Below are positions 1 to 6,771 of a stretch of 8,830 nt of DNA, in pieces; the stretch's first letter is position 1, and every line of letters begins with the position of its first letter. Under the pieces are notes generated by a model, which saw only the letters and a list, made by a program, of their open reading frames with translations, had not been told where the DNA came from and did no database searches. Both the position numbers and the translations under genes were made by a program. Origin of the DNA: Frondihabitans sp. (GTDB lineage Bacteria; Actinomycetota; Actinomycetes; Actinomycetales; Microbacteriaceae). The stretch covers positions 1-8,830 of the forward strand of contig JAODMX010000499.1 in assembly GCA_025464735.1 (NCBI GenBank), in the 5' to 3' direction.

Positions 1-1026
1 TGCACCGGCACGCGGACGTTCTCGACCCACGTCCACGGCACCGACGAGCGCCTGTGCACCACGATCAACCGACCCGATGTCTTCACGGTCTATCCGGCCG
101 CCTCCGAGCTGTACTTCGCCGCGGTCCGGGCGGTGGTCTCGGTCGACGCCGCCTACTGGCCGATGCAGGCGGCGGGTCTTCTGCTCAGCCTCGCTACAAC
201 GGTCGGCCTCCTTCTCCTCTTGCGGCGGCGCTCGCTGGATCCGCGCTGGGCAGCGCTCTGGGCGTGGTGCCCCCTCGTCGCCTCGGAGGCCGTCACGAAC
301 TCGCACGTCGACACCCTCGGCGCAGGTCTTGCCCTGCTCGCGACGGCACTCGTCGCCGGCGGACGACGATGGTGGGGCGGTATCGCGCTGGGGGCTTCGA
401 TCGCGACGAAGCTGATTCCGGTGGTCGCCGCGCCTGCGCTCCTCCGGAAGCAACCCGCCAGGGTGATCATTGCCGCGATCGTGACCTTCGTCGTGCTCTA
501 CCTGCCCTACATCTTCTCGACGGGCCTCAAGGTGCTGGGCTACCTTCCGGGTTACCTCGCAGAGGAAGGGTACGACAACGGCAGCCGCTTCGCGCTGGTC
601 TTCCTTTTCGCGCCGGGGAGGGCTGCGACACCCGTTGCCGTGCTCATCCTGCTCGTCGTGGCGGTGGTGGTGTGGCGCACGAGCGGTCCGTCGGATCCGT
701 GGCTCGGCCAGCTGATCATGGTCGGCGCGACCCTCCTCGTGCTGAGCCCGCGCTACCCCTGGTACGCCCTGCTGTTGATTCCGTTCGTGGCGATGACCGG
801 GCGCTGGGAATGGCTGACGATAGCCATGGCCCTATCGGCTCGGCAGTTCTGGCCCTACGGCAACGTCCGTGCCGTTACCCTGGCTGCCGCGCTGATTGTG
901 ATCGTCGCCGTGAGCATCCACCGGTCCGGGCCGGGGTGGTGGGGCCGGATCCGGCAGCGCACGCGAGACGAATGGCGCCTCCTCACCGGGCGGTCGGCCG
1001 CACACCCTCCCGAGCTCCAGCGGTAG
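1..1026 (+). CDS. Polytopic membrane glycosyltransferase, GT87/DUF2029-like (5' partial)
   Basis: The reading frame is open from the first base, so the true start lies outside the window; the GTG at 133 is not the start because the conserved N-terminal motif lies before it. The visible 341 residues carry a motif resembling the first periplasmic loop of GT87-type mannosyltransferases (INRPD then TVYPAASEL, residues 22-37), NSHVD at 100-104, an ATKLIP segment at 135-140 and RYPWY at 251-255. Roughly eight hydrophobic segments alternate with short basic loops (about 56-74, 82-97, 104-120, 126-147, 153-170, 197-225, 236-264, 285-302). GT-C enzymes of this type use polyprenyl-phosphate sugars at the outer face of the membrane to build lipoglycans or wall glycans. 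The sugar and acceptor cannot be told from sequence. The stop TAG at 1024-1026 is also the start of the putative -10 box of the next gene. Family is reasonably sure; function is inferred. Confidence 0.75.
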   Translation, partial: CTGTRTFSTHVHGTDERLCTTINRPDVFTVYPAASELYFAAVRAVVSVDAAYWPMQAAGLLLSLATTVGLLLLLRRRSLDPRWAALWAWCPLVASEAVTNSHVDTLGAGLALLATALVAGGRRWWGGIALGASIATKLIPVVAAPALLRKQPARVIIAAIVTFVVLYLPYIFSTGLKVLGYLPGYLAEEGYDNGSRFALVFLFAPGRAATPVAVLILLVVAVVVWRTSGPSDPWLGQLIMVGATLLVLSPRYPWYALLLIPFVAMTGRWEWLTIAMALSARQFWPYGNVRAVTLAAALIVIVAVSIHRSGPGWWGRIRQRTRDEWRLLTGRSAAHPPELQR

Positions 1027-1029
1027 GCT
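1024..1029 (+). promoter_or_regulatory. Putative -10 box (TAGGCT) of a leaderless promoter for the HTH-TOBE gene
   Basis: TAGGCT fits the actinobacterial TANNNT -10 pattern and ends 6 nt before the ATG at 1036, which would place transcription initiation at the start codon. There is no Shine-Dalgarno between box and ATG and no convincing -35. The first three bases are the stop codon of the upstream glycosyltransferase gene. Confidence 0.5.
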
Positions 1030-1035
1030 CCGGCC

Positions 1036-1437
1036 ATGCCTCAGATCAGGGTCAGCGAAGCGGCACGATACCTCGGAGTGAGCGACGACACCGTCCGCCG
1101 CTGGATCGAGAACGGCACCCTCGCGAGCGAGAAGAACACCTCGGGGCGCACGGTCGTCGACGGGCTGGCCCTCGCTCAGCTTGCCAGGCAGAATTCCGTC
1201 CTCCCGGACGATCCGGCCGATGGCAACAGCTCGGCGCGCAATCGCTTCGTCGGGCTCGTGACCGAGATCACCATGGACACCGTGATGGCACAGGTCGAAC
1301 TTCAGTGCGGGCCGTTTCGCGTGGTCTCCCTGATGAGCTCCGAAGCCGTCCGCGATCTAGGGCTGGAATTAGGATCCGTGGCGGTGGCCGTTGTCAAGGC
1401 GACCATGGTCATCGTCGAGACTCCGTCGAAGCCCTGA
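1036..1437 (+). CDS. HTH (MerR/excisionase-type) + TOBE molybdate-binding protein, putative molybdenum-responsive regulator
   Basis: The 133-residue protein has two parts. Residues about 3-52 form a MerR/excisionase-like helix-turn-helix (VSEAARYLGVSDDTVRRWI, then a wing and a second helix). Residues about 68-131 resemble a TOBE/Mop domain: SARNRFVGLVTEITMDTV, a strand reading AQVEL, then an LGLELGSVAVAVVKATMV segment. Mop/TOBE domains bind molybdate or tungstate, as in ModE and ModC. A DNA-binding head fused to a single Mop unit suggests a Mo-sensing regulator or storage/regulator hybrid. It stands 46 bases upstream of moaA in the same direction, so control of Moco synthesis is the natural inference. 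It differs from classical ModE, which has a longer winged helix and two Mop units. The ATG at 1036 has no ribosome binding site but sits 6 nt after a TANNNT box. Domain calls are solid; DNA target and ligand are inferred. Confidence 0.85.
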   Translation: MPQIRVSEAARYLGVSDDTVRRWIENGTLASEKNTSGRTVVDGLALAQLARQNSVLPDDPADGNSSARNRFVGLVTEITMDTVMAQVELQCGPFRVVSLMSSEAVRDLGLELGSVAVAVVKATMVIVETPSKP

Positions 1438-1471
1438 CCGCGTCAGATTCGACCTCCCGGTCCGCTCCGCG

Positions 1472-1477
1472 TAGCCT
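1472..1477 (+). promoter_or_regulatory. Putative -10 box (TAGCCT) of a leaderless promoter for moaA
   Basis: TAGCCT (TANNNT) ends exactly 6 nt before the moaA ATG at 1484, and no Shine-Dalgarno is present. A weak -35-like TTCGAC lies at 1448-1453, 18 nt upstream of the box. This suggests moaA can be transcribed independently of the HTH-TOBE gene and translated without a leader. It also makes a molybdenum-cofactor riboswitch in this 46-base gap unlikely. Confidence 0.5.
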
Positions 1478-1483
1478 CTCGTC

Positions 1484-2569
1484 ATGAGCATCTCGCTGGG
1501 TCTTCCGACGATCCCGGGGCGCCCCGATCCGTCGCTGCCCCCACGTCCCTCCGGCGTCGCCGGTCTCCTCGACCGCTTCGACCGGGTGGCTACCGACCTC
1601 CGCGTGTCGCTCACCGACCGGTGCAATCTCCGCTGCACCTACTGCATGCCCGCCGACGGCCTGCCCTGGCTTCCGCGCGACCAGGCGCTCACGGCCGACG
1701 AGATCGTCCGCCTCGTCGGAGTGGCGGTGCGCGACCTCGGCGTCCGCCAGGTGCGCTTCACCGGCGGCGAGCCGCTGCTGCGCGCCGATCTGGTCGAGAT
1801 CATCGAGCGTTGCGCGGCGCTCTCGCCGCGCCCTGAGCTCTCGCTGACGACGAACGCGATCGGTCTGGCGCCGCGCGCAGCGGCCCTCGCCGCCGCGGGT
1901 CTCGACCGGGTGAACGTGTCGCTCGACTCGCTGCACGCCGAGACGTTCATGAAGGTGACGCGCAGGCCGTTCCTCGACAAGGTGCTCGACGGTGTCGAGG
2001 CCGCCGCTGACGCCGGGCTCGGGCCGGTCAAGATCAACGCCGTCCTCCTCGCCGGTGTCAACGACCACGAGGCGCCCGACCTCGTCGCCTGGGCGCTCCG
2101 GCGCGGTCACGAACTGCGATTCATCGAACAGATGCCTCTCGATGCCGACCACACCTGGACTCGCGACTCCATGGTCACTGCTGCCGACGTGCGTGCCCTC
2201 CTGGCGCCTCGCTTCGACCTCGCACCCACAGACGAACCGCGTGACGGAGCGCCCGCCGAGCGCTTCACGGCGACCGGTCGCGGGCAGGGCGACGCAGGGC
2301 TCTCCGGGACGATCGGAATCATCGCCTCGGTCACGGAGCCCTTCTGCGCCGACTGCCGACGCACGCGCCTGACCGCCGAGGGCAGTGTTCGCAGCTGTCT
2401 CTTCTCGCACAGCGAGACCGACCTGCGCGCGGCTCTCCGCGGCGGGGCCGATGACGGGACGCTGGCCGATCTCTGGCGCGGGGCGATGTGGGCGAAGCCG
2501 GCCGGTCACGGCCTCGACGACCCGTCGTTCGAGCAACCGCAACGCTCCATGAGCGCGATCGGAGGCTGA
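1484..2569 (+). CDS. moaA: GTP 3',8-cyclase MoaA (radical SAM)
   Basis: MoaA converts GTP to 3',8-cyclo-7,8-dihydro-GTP, the first step of molybdenum cofactor synthesis, in the cytoplasm together with MoaC. The 361-residue protein has the radical-SAM cluster cysteines C47, C51 and C54 (CNLRCTYC), the SAM-binding GGEP at 94-97, and LSLTTN followed by a VSLDSL segment in the barrel. The second, substrate-binding 4Fe-4S site is C288, C291 and C305 (CX2CX13C). The C-terminal Gly-Gly needed for MoaA activity is present (ends AIGG). The length is slightly above the usual 325-360 because of an N-terminal extension of about 30 residues rich in Pro and Gly. The start at 1484 is supported by the TANNNT box 6 nt upstream. 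The stop is 4 bases before moaD, so the two are co-transcribed. moaC is not in this window. Confidence 0.97.
   Translation: MSISLGLPTIPGRPDPSLPPRPSGVAGLLDRFDRVATDLRVSLTDRCNLRCTYCMPADGLPWLPRDQALTADEIVRLVGVAVRDLGVRQVRFTGGEPLLRADLVEIIERCAALSPRPELSLTTNAIGLAPRAAALAAAGLDRVNVSLDSLHAETFMKVTRRPFLDKVLDGVEAAADAGLGPVKINAVLLAGVNDHEAPDLVAWALRRGHELRFIEQMPLDADHTWTRDSMVTAADVRALLAPRFDLAPTDEPRDGAPAERFTATGRGQGDAGLSGTIGIIASVTEPFCADCRRTRLTAEGSVRSCLFSHSETDLRAALRGGADDGTLADLWRGAMWAKPAGHGLDDPSFEQPQRSMSAIGG
2561..2565 (+). promoter_or_regulatory. moaD Shine-Dalgarno (GGAGG) inside the moaA C-terminal Gly-Gly codons
   Basis: GGAGG lies 8 nt before the moaD ATG at 2574 and is formed by the last two sense codons of moaA (GGA GGC). 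Ribosomes finishing moaA therefore uncover or pass the moaD binding site, consistent with coupled translation. Confidence 0.7.
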
Positions 2570-2573
2570 GACC

Positions 2574-2840
2574 ATGCCCGTGACCGTCACGCTGCGGTTC
2601 TTCGCCGCGGCCCGTGCGGCAACCGGACTCGACGAGATCGTGTGTGTGTCCCCCGCTGAACCGACCATCGCCGAACTCGTCGCGGAGCTTGCGCCCGCGT
2701 CCGGTACAGATCCCGCTGAGCTGTCGGCGATCATCGCGCGCAGCTCGTTTCTCGTGAACGGCGTCTCGACCCGCGACCACTCCACGCGGGTCGCCCCGGG
2801 CGCCGTGGTCGACGTCATGCCGCCTTTCGCGGGCGGCTAG
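2574..2840 (+). CDS. moaD: Molybdopterin synthase sulfur-carrier subunit MoaD
   Basis: This 88-residue beta-grasp (ubiquitin-like) protein starts with VTLRFFAAARAATG, the MoaD first strand and helix, has a VNG turn near residues 62-64, and ends in PPFAGG. The terminal Gly-Gly is what an E1-like enzyme adenylates and what receives the thiocarboxylate sulfur; with MoaE it then forms the dithiolene of molybdopterin. The gene follows moaA by 4 bases with a GGAGG site 8 nt before the ATG. The likely activating enzyme is the MoeZ-type protein encoded convergently next door. moaE is not visible here. ThiS and CysO are the main alternative identities; the adjacent moaA and the PPFAGG tail favour MoaD. 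Confidence 0.92.
   Translation: MPVTVTLRFFAAARAATGLDEIVCVSPAEPTIAELVAELAPASGTDPAELSAIIARSSFLVNGVSTRDHSTRVAPGAVVDVMPPFAGG
2819..2837. terminator. Possible hairpin at the end of moaD
   Basis: GCCGCC (2819-2824) and GGCGGC (2832-2837) are perfect inverted arms around a 7-base loop, ending at the moaD stop codon. No T-run follows, so it is at best a weak or Rho-assisted terminator or mRNA end stabiliser. The arms are coding sequence and may be chance in this GC-rich DNA. Confidence 0.25.
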
Positions 2841-2881
2841 AGACCACCCTCCAGAACTCCACAACACGCCACTCACCTTCG

Positions 2882-2901
2882 CCACGAGCCACCATTCGTG
2901 G
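2882..2901. terminator. Possible bidirectional hairpin between convergent moaD and moeZ
   Basis: In the 92-base gap between the two convergent genes, CCACGA (2882-2887) pairs with TCGTGG (2896-2901) around an 8-base loop. It is in the right place to end both transcripts, but it is short and has no T-tract on either side. The remainder of the gap shows nothing recognisable. Confidence 0.3.
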
Positions 2902-2932
2902 AGTCACGCGCACCACCCGCCAACCGCGAGCG

Positions 2933-4219
2933 CTAGGAGTGCAGATTCGGGCGGAAGCCCGACGGATCGATGTCACCCAGCGGCAAGGCGACGCGACCCT
3001 GGCTGGCAGGCGCACCCTGGGCGAGGGCAGTCGACCGCAGCGTCCAGCCGAGCATGCCCCTCGCGAGCACGGTCACGTCGAAGCCCTCCGCGCCGAGGAG
3101 CTCCGCAGCCGCAACCGAACGCGGGCCGCGAGCACAGTAGACGATGACGGGTCGCGAGAGATCGAGAGAAGGATGCTGGGGTCGGGTCGACCCGAATCCG
3201 GCGGCGAGCATCGCCCCCGGGATCGCTCCCGCCGCGTGTTCGGACTCCTCGCGCACGTCGAGCAACTCGAAGTCGTCGAGACCACGCGACCGTGCCTCCA
3301 GCCGAGCCTCGAGCTCGTCGGCCGTGATCGTGGCGGCGGCGGGAGCGACCGATGTGACGCCCGAGCCGACCACAGGATCTTGAAGGACCCTCGTGACCTG
3401 CTCGCGCTCGGCCCGACGCTCGGCCGAGCGCACGAGCCTGCTCTCTCGCCACGTGCCCGAGGCGGCGTCGATCGTGACGATGCGCCCCAGGAGGGTTTCG
3501 CCTACGCCGGTCACCAGCTTGATCGCTTCGGAAGCCATGACCGATCCGACCGTGCCGCACAGCGGCCCGAGAACGCCGACGTCGGCACAGGATTCGTCCC
3601 AGCCGCCTGTGGGTGGCTCGGGATGAAGGTCGCGGTAGTCGACGCCCCGACCATCGGGCGCGGCATCCCAGAACACGCTGACCTGGCCGTCGAATCTCGA
3701 CACGCTGCCCCACACGACAGGAAGGCCACGCGCCGCGGCTTCGTCGGCCACCACGTAGCAGGTGTCGAAGGAGTCGCTGCCGTCGAACACGAGGTCGTAG
3801 TCGTCGAGGACGGATGCCGTCGAGGCGTCGAGGCGGAAGGGGTGCACCCGAACGGTCACGTCCTGGTTGACAGCCCGGACCCATTCGGCCGCTGCCCGGG
3901 CCTTGGGCACACCGACCTGGTCGGGGCGGTACAGGACCTGGCGCTGCAGGTTGGACAACTCCACAGCATCGTCATCGATGATTCCCAGCGTACCGAGACC
4001 GCTTTGGGTGAGATACTGAATACCAGGACAACCGAGTCCGCCGGCCCCGACGACCAAGATGCGTGCTTTCGACAAGCGCCCCTGCCCGTCGAAGCCGATC
4101 CCAGGCAACCGTAATGTGCGGGCGTACCGTTCGAAGCCGTTGCCGTTTGCCAGGGCCCGACTTGCCGGAGTCTCCTGGCTGGAATCCCCAAGGTCACCAA
4201 GAAGAGGAAGCGCCGACAT
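2933..4219 (-). CDS. moeZ: MoeZ-type MoaD adenylyltransferase/sulfurtransferase (ThiF/MoeB + rhodanese)
   Basis: The 428-residue protein activates the C-terminal glycine of MoaD-like sulfur carriers by adenylation and can deliver sulfur through its rhodanese domain. Residues about 29-270 are the E1-like ThiF/MoeB domain: RYARTLRLPGIG, the ATP-binding GAGGLGCPG (58-66), NLQRQ (90-94) with the conserved Asn and Arg, DGSDSFDT (146-153), and the Cys at 211 in SCADVGVLG. The zinc-ligand CxxC pairs of E. coli MoeB are absent, as in actinobacterial MoeZ proteins. Residues about 300-405 are rhodanese: DVRE at 321-324 and the active-site loop CARGPRS with C362. The ATG at 4219 is preceded by GGAGGT with a 5-nt spacer, and no other ATG, GTG or TTG lies in frame before the conserved domain, so the start is firm although it overlaps the start of the divergent gene. 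In mycobacteria MoeZ also serves CysO; whether it serves other carriers here is unknown. Confidence 0.93.
   Translation of the reverse strand: MSALPLLGDLGDSSQETPASRALANGNGFERYARTLRLPGIGFDGQGRLSKARILVVGAGGLGCPGIQYLTQSGLGTLGIIDDDAVELSNLQRQVLYRPDQVGVPKARAAAEWVRAVNQDVTVRVHPFRLDASTASVLDDYDLVFDGSDSFDTCYVVADEAAARGLPVVWGSVSRFDGQVSVFWDAAPDGRGVDYRDLHPEPPTGGWDESCADVGVLGPLCGTVGSVMASEAIKLVTGVGETLLGRIVTIDAASGTWRESRLVRSAERRAEREQVTRVLQDPVVGSGVTSVAPAAATITADELEARLEARSRGLDDFELLDVREESEHAAGAIPGAMLAAGFGSTRPQHPSLDLSRPVIVYCARGPRSVAAAELLGAEGFDVTVLARGMLGWTLRSTALAQGAPASQGRVALPLGDIDPSGFRPNLHS
4203..4208 (+). promoter_or_regulatory. Shine-Dalgarno (AGAGGA) that sets the start of the GT39-like gene
   Basis: This purine-rich site is 9 nt before the ATG at 4218 and supports that start over upstream in-frame ATG codons, which lie in antisense to moeZ. 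The site itself is antisense to codons 4-6 of moeZ. Confidence 0.6.
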
Positions 4220-5804
4220 GACCGACCTCCTCGCTTCTCATACCTCAGCCACACCCACTGTACGACGGAGTGCCCCCGCGCGAGGCTGGGTCCGGCTTCA
4301 GGCCTTCCGCGCTCGCCCGGCAGGAGACCCGATTCTCGCGGGGCTCATCGGCTTCGTGGTCTCCGTGGCGTTCTCCTGGGTGCCGTCTGTCTGGTACGAC
4401 GAATCAGCCACGATCGTCTCGGCCACCCGCACGTGGAAAGAACTCTGGACCGAGATCCACCACGTCGATGCCGTTCACGCGACCTACTACGCCCTGATGC
4501 ATGCGTGGTTCGCCGCGGTGGGGTACACACCGTTCAGCCTCAGGTTTCCCAGCGCCGTAGCGATCGGGGTCGCCGCTGCCGTCGTCACCATGCTGGCGTC
4601 CCAGCTGACCGACAAGCGCACTGGGTTCGTCGCCGGGCTCCTGTTCGTCCTCCTCCCGCGCGTCACCTGGGCAGGCGGCGAGGGTCGTTCCTACGCGATC
4701 GAAACCGCACTGGCCGCCGGGCTCAGCCTCGTCTTCGTCTACGCCAGCCGTCGCACGCGGAGTGATGCCCGCTATTTCCGGTGGTGGGCGCTGTACGGGA
4801 TTCTCGCGGTCGCTTCGACCTTCATGTTTCTTTACGCGGCCCTGGTCGTCGTGGCGCACGGGGTCACCCTCGCCCTCTGGGCCCTGCGTTCGCGCCGCGC
4901 CGGGCGCACGACGCCGTGGCGGCCCGCGCTCGGAGGCTGGATCGTCGCCGCAGGCATCGCGGGCCTTCTCGCCGTTCCTCTCGCGAAGCTTTCCACTGCC
5001 GAGTCAAAGCAGATCGGCTGGATCGGCAAGCCCGATCTCTCAGTCTTCGGTGAGTTCTTCACGACCCAGTGGTTCACGGGCAATCCGGCCTTCACCGTCT
5101 TCGGGTGGGCGCTTGTCGCCGTCGGCATCGTCGTCACCCTCCGCAAGGGTGCGAGGTACAACTCGCCGAACGTCCTGCAGATGACCATTCCGTGGATGCT
5201 CCTCCCGCCACTGAGCCTCATCGCGATCTCCCTGGTCTCGAATCCGCTGTACTCACCGCGATACGTCACCTTCTGCGCACCGACTGTCGCGATTCTGATG
5301 GCCACGGGTCTCACCTCGATACGCCTGCGCTCCCTCATCGCGGCCGGTCTCGTCGTCTCGCTCGGTCTCACGCTTCCCTCCTACGTGGCGCAGCGGCAGC
5401 CCGAGGCCAAAGACAACTCGTCCTGGAAGGAGGTGGCGGCGCTCATCACGAAAGAACGCAGGATCGAGGGCATCAACGCCACCGACGCCATCATCTACGG
5501 CCATATCCGACGTCACCCCACGGGCTCTGCCCGCAACATCGCCTACGCCTACCCGTCCGCCTTCACCGGCATGACGGACGTGACGCTCAAGACTTCGGCG
5601 GCGCAGTCGGGCCAGCTGTGGGAGACCCGCTACCCCCTGTCAAAGACGATCGAGCGTGTCGACGGGCACCACTACGTCTGGCTCGTCACCAGCAACAAGC
5701 AAGACCTCCGGCCGAGCGTCACGAAGGCTCTTGCGGGCGAGGGCTACCACGTCACCGACGAGTGGCACCTGAAGTGGGTCAATATCGTCCGCTACCAGCG
5801 GTAG
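4218..5804 (+). CDS. Polytopic membrane glycosyltransferase, GT39/ArnT-like (putative mannosyltransferase)
   Basis: From the ATG at 4218 the protein is 528 residues. A short, basic cytoplasmic N-terminus is followed by a first membrane span (about 38-56) and an outer loop with WYDESAT (59-65), matching the acidic D-E motif of GT-C enzymes of the PMT/ArnT type. VDAVHATYYALMHAWF (83-98) and LRFPSA (108-113) follow, as in actinobacterial GT39-like proteins. Further hydrophobic spans lie near 113-129, 138-150, 162-176, 190-221, 239-256, 291-307, 325-340, 351-365 and 371-388, with SPRYV at 346-350. Residues about 391-528 form a soluble, probably extracytoplasmic tail. These enzymes move a sugar from polyprenyl phosphate to lipid, glycan or protein acceptors. 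The exact reaction is unknown. It starts head-to-head with moeZ, sharing bases in CATG, and ends 28 bases before the convergent ispE. Upstream in-frame ATGs exist (from 4059) but are antisense to moeZ. Confidence 0.77.
   Translation: MTDLLASHTSATPTVRRSAPARGWVRLQAFRARPAGDPILAGLIGFVVSVAFSWVPSVWYDESATIVSATRTWKELWTEIHHVDAVHATYYALMHAWFAAVGYTPFSLRFPSAVAIGVAAAVVTMLASQLTDKRTGFVAGLLFVLLPRVTWAGGEGRSYAIETALAAGLSLVFVYASRRTRSDARYFRWWALYGILAVASTFMFLYAALVVVAHGVTLALWALRSRRAGRTTPWRPALGGWIVAAGIAGLLAVPLAKLSTAESKQIGWIGKPDLSVFGEFFTTQWFTGNPAFTVFGWALVAVGIVVTLRKGARYNSPNVLQMTIPWMLLPPLSLIAISLVSNPLYSPRYVTFCAPTVAILMATGLTSIRLRSLIAAGLVVSLGLTLPSYVAQRQPEAKDNSSWKEVAALITKERRIEGINATDAIIYGHIRRHPTGSARNIAYAYPSAFTGMTDVTLKTSAAQSGQLWETRYPLSKTIERVDGHHYVWLVTSNKQDLRPSVTKALAGEGYHVTDEWHLKWVNIVRYQR
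4225..4230 (-). promoter_or_regulatory. Shine-Dalgarno (GGAGGT) of moeZ, inside the divergent gene
   Basis: Read on the minus strand, GGAGGT lies 5 nt before the moeZ ATG at 4219. It falls within codons 3-5 of the plus-strand GT39-like gene. The moeZ promoter must therefore lie still further inside that gene; I could not identify it with confidence. Confidence 0.65.
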
Positions 5805-5832
5805 TCAGTGCGACCGTCCGTCTGAGCGACCG

Positions 5833-6759
5833 TCAGTCGGTGAGAACGCGAGCGCCGTGCACCGGGCCGGTCGCACGGACGACAGCGAGTCGCGCAGCGC
5901 TGAGAGCGATCTGCAACTCAAGCGCGCCGTCGAGGTCGGGAGCCAGGAAGGCCACGGTCGGGCCGGATCCGGAAACCACGCCCGCCAGGGCACCGTTCTG
6001 CTCCCCCAGTTCGAGCACCTCGGCCAGCCCGGGCTCCAGGTGCAGGGCCGGCGCCTGGAGGTCGTTGTACATCACGTCGGCGAGTTGAGCCGGGTCTCCG
6101 GCCCGCAGCGCCTGGAGCACACCCGAGTCGACGCGAGGCTGACGCACCGGATTGATGTCGGCAAGATGCCGCACCCGATGCTGGTCGAGCTCGTGGTAGA
6201 CAGCGGGGGTCGAGAGGCCGAAATCGGCCAGGGCCAGAACCCACTGAAACTGCCCCTGGGCGAGGGCGGGGCTGAGCTCGTCTCCTCGCCCCGTGCCGAC
6301 TGCGGTTCCGCCCATGATCGCGAAGGGAACGTCGGCGCCGAGCCTCGCCCCGAGGCGGAGCAACTCGTCACGTGTCAGGCCGGTGTTCCACAGGGTGTCG
6401 CAAGCGAGCAGAGTGGCGGCCGCGTCGGCGGATCCGCCTCCCATGCCTCCGGCGACCGGAATGTTCTTATCGATGACGAGTTCGACGCCGCCCTTGTACC
6501 CGGTCGATTCGGCCAGGAGCCTGGCTGCGCGGATGGCGAGGTTGCTGTCGTCGACCGGGACACCCTCGAGGTCGATTCCCGCAACCGTCGATGTGACTCG
6601 CACGCTGAAATCGTCGGCCTCGCGCGCCCGGACATCTTCGTAGAGGGAGACGGCCTGGTACGCGGTAGCGAGTTCGTGATACCCATCGCTCTGGAGATCA
6701 CCGACGGCGAGGAAGACGTTGATCTTGCCCGGCGCTCGCACATGGACCACGGACGACAT
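5833..6759 (-). CDS. ispE: 4-diphosphocytidyl-2-C-methyl-D-erythritol kinase IspE
   Basis: IspE phosphorylates the 2-hydroxyl of CDP-methylerythritol in the MEP route to isoprenoid precursors. The 308-residue GHMP kinase has [12 protein letters not shown] (residues 9-20) with the conserved Lys12, DGYHEL (25-30) for substrate recognition, the ATP-binding [15 protein letters not shown] (101-115), GADVPF (141-146) with the likely catalytic Asp143, and the C-terminal SGSGPT loop (263-268). Length is normal for actinobacteria. The ATG at 6759 has no good ribosome binding site but lies 6 nt after a TAGGTT box, so it may be expressed from its own leaderless promoter as well as by read-through from the monooxygenase gene 30 bases upstream. 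The usual actinobacterial neighbour rsmA/ksgA is not directly upstream. Polyprenyl phosphates made downstream of this pathway are the sugar carriers for GT-C enzymes, but a link to the two glycosyltransferases here is only circumstantial. Confidence 0.97.
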   Translation of the reverse strand: MSSVVHVRAPGKINVFLAVGDLQSDGYHELATAYQAVSLYEDVRAREADDFSVRVTSTVAGIDLEGVPVDDSNLAIRAARLLAESTGYKGGVELVIDKNIPVAGGMGGGSADAAATLLACDTLWNTGLTRDELLRLGARLGADVPFAIMGGTAVGTGRGDELSPALAQGQFQWVLALADFGLSTPAVYHELDQHRVRHLADINPVRQPRVDSGVLQALRAGDPAQLADVMYNDLQAPALHLEPGLAEVLELGEQNGALAGVVSGSGPTVAFLAPDLDGALELQIALSAARLAVVRATGPVHGARVLTD

Positions 6760-6765
6760 GGATCA

Positions 6766-6771
6766 AACCTA
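6766..6771 (-). promoter_or_regulatory. Putative -10 box (TAGGTT) of a leaderless promoter for ispE
   Basis: On the minus strand TAGGTT (TANNNT) ends 6 nt before the ispE ATG at 6759, within the 30-base gap after the monooxygenase gene. There is no good Shine-Dalgarno and no clear -35. It suggests that ispE expression does not depend solely on the upstream pair. Confidence 0.5.

Noticed and set aside
1401..1410. Perfect 10-base palindrome GACCATGGTC near the end of the HTH-TOBE gene, considered as an operator
   Set aside because: Several such palindromes are expected by chance in a window this size, and it lies in coding sequence, some distance from the moaA start.
1438..1483. Molybdenum-cofactor riboswitch before moaA
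   Set aside because: The gap is only 46 bases, too short for the known Moco riboswitch fold, and moaA appears leaderless.
54..1487. 477-codon open frame running through the glycosyltransferase and HTH-TOBE genes in another frame
   Set aside because: It spans two genes supported by family motifs, is extremely Arg-rich and has no membrane or domain pattern; typical of high-GC DNA.
1409..2818. 469-codon open frame antisense to moaA and moaD
   Set aside because: Shadow of third-position GC bias in moaA; the translation is low-complexity Arg/Gly/Ala-rich with no recognisable domain, while the plus strand encodes clear MoaA and MoaD.
2939..4114. 391-codon open frame on the plus strand opposite moeZ
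   Set aside because: Antisense shadow; the minus strand encodes intact ThiF and rhodanese motifs, and the plus-strand product shows no domain or ribosome binding site.
4059..4217. 53-codon upstream extension of the GT39-like gene
   Set aside because: The extension is antisense to moeZ, adds an Arg/Pro-rich stretch unlike a membrane-protein N-terminus, and the ATG at 4218 has a well-placed ribosome binding site.
5792..5804. CTACC/GGTAG hairpin at the end of the GT39-like gene, considered as a terminator for the convergent pair
   Set aside because: Five base pairs with a 3-base loop inside the coding end and no T-run; too weak to call.
5069..6088. 339-codon plus-strand frame overlapping the GT39-like gene and ispE
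   Set aside because: Out-of-frame shadow of the glycosyltransferase gene continuing antisense into ispE; no domain recognisable.
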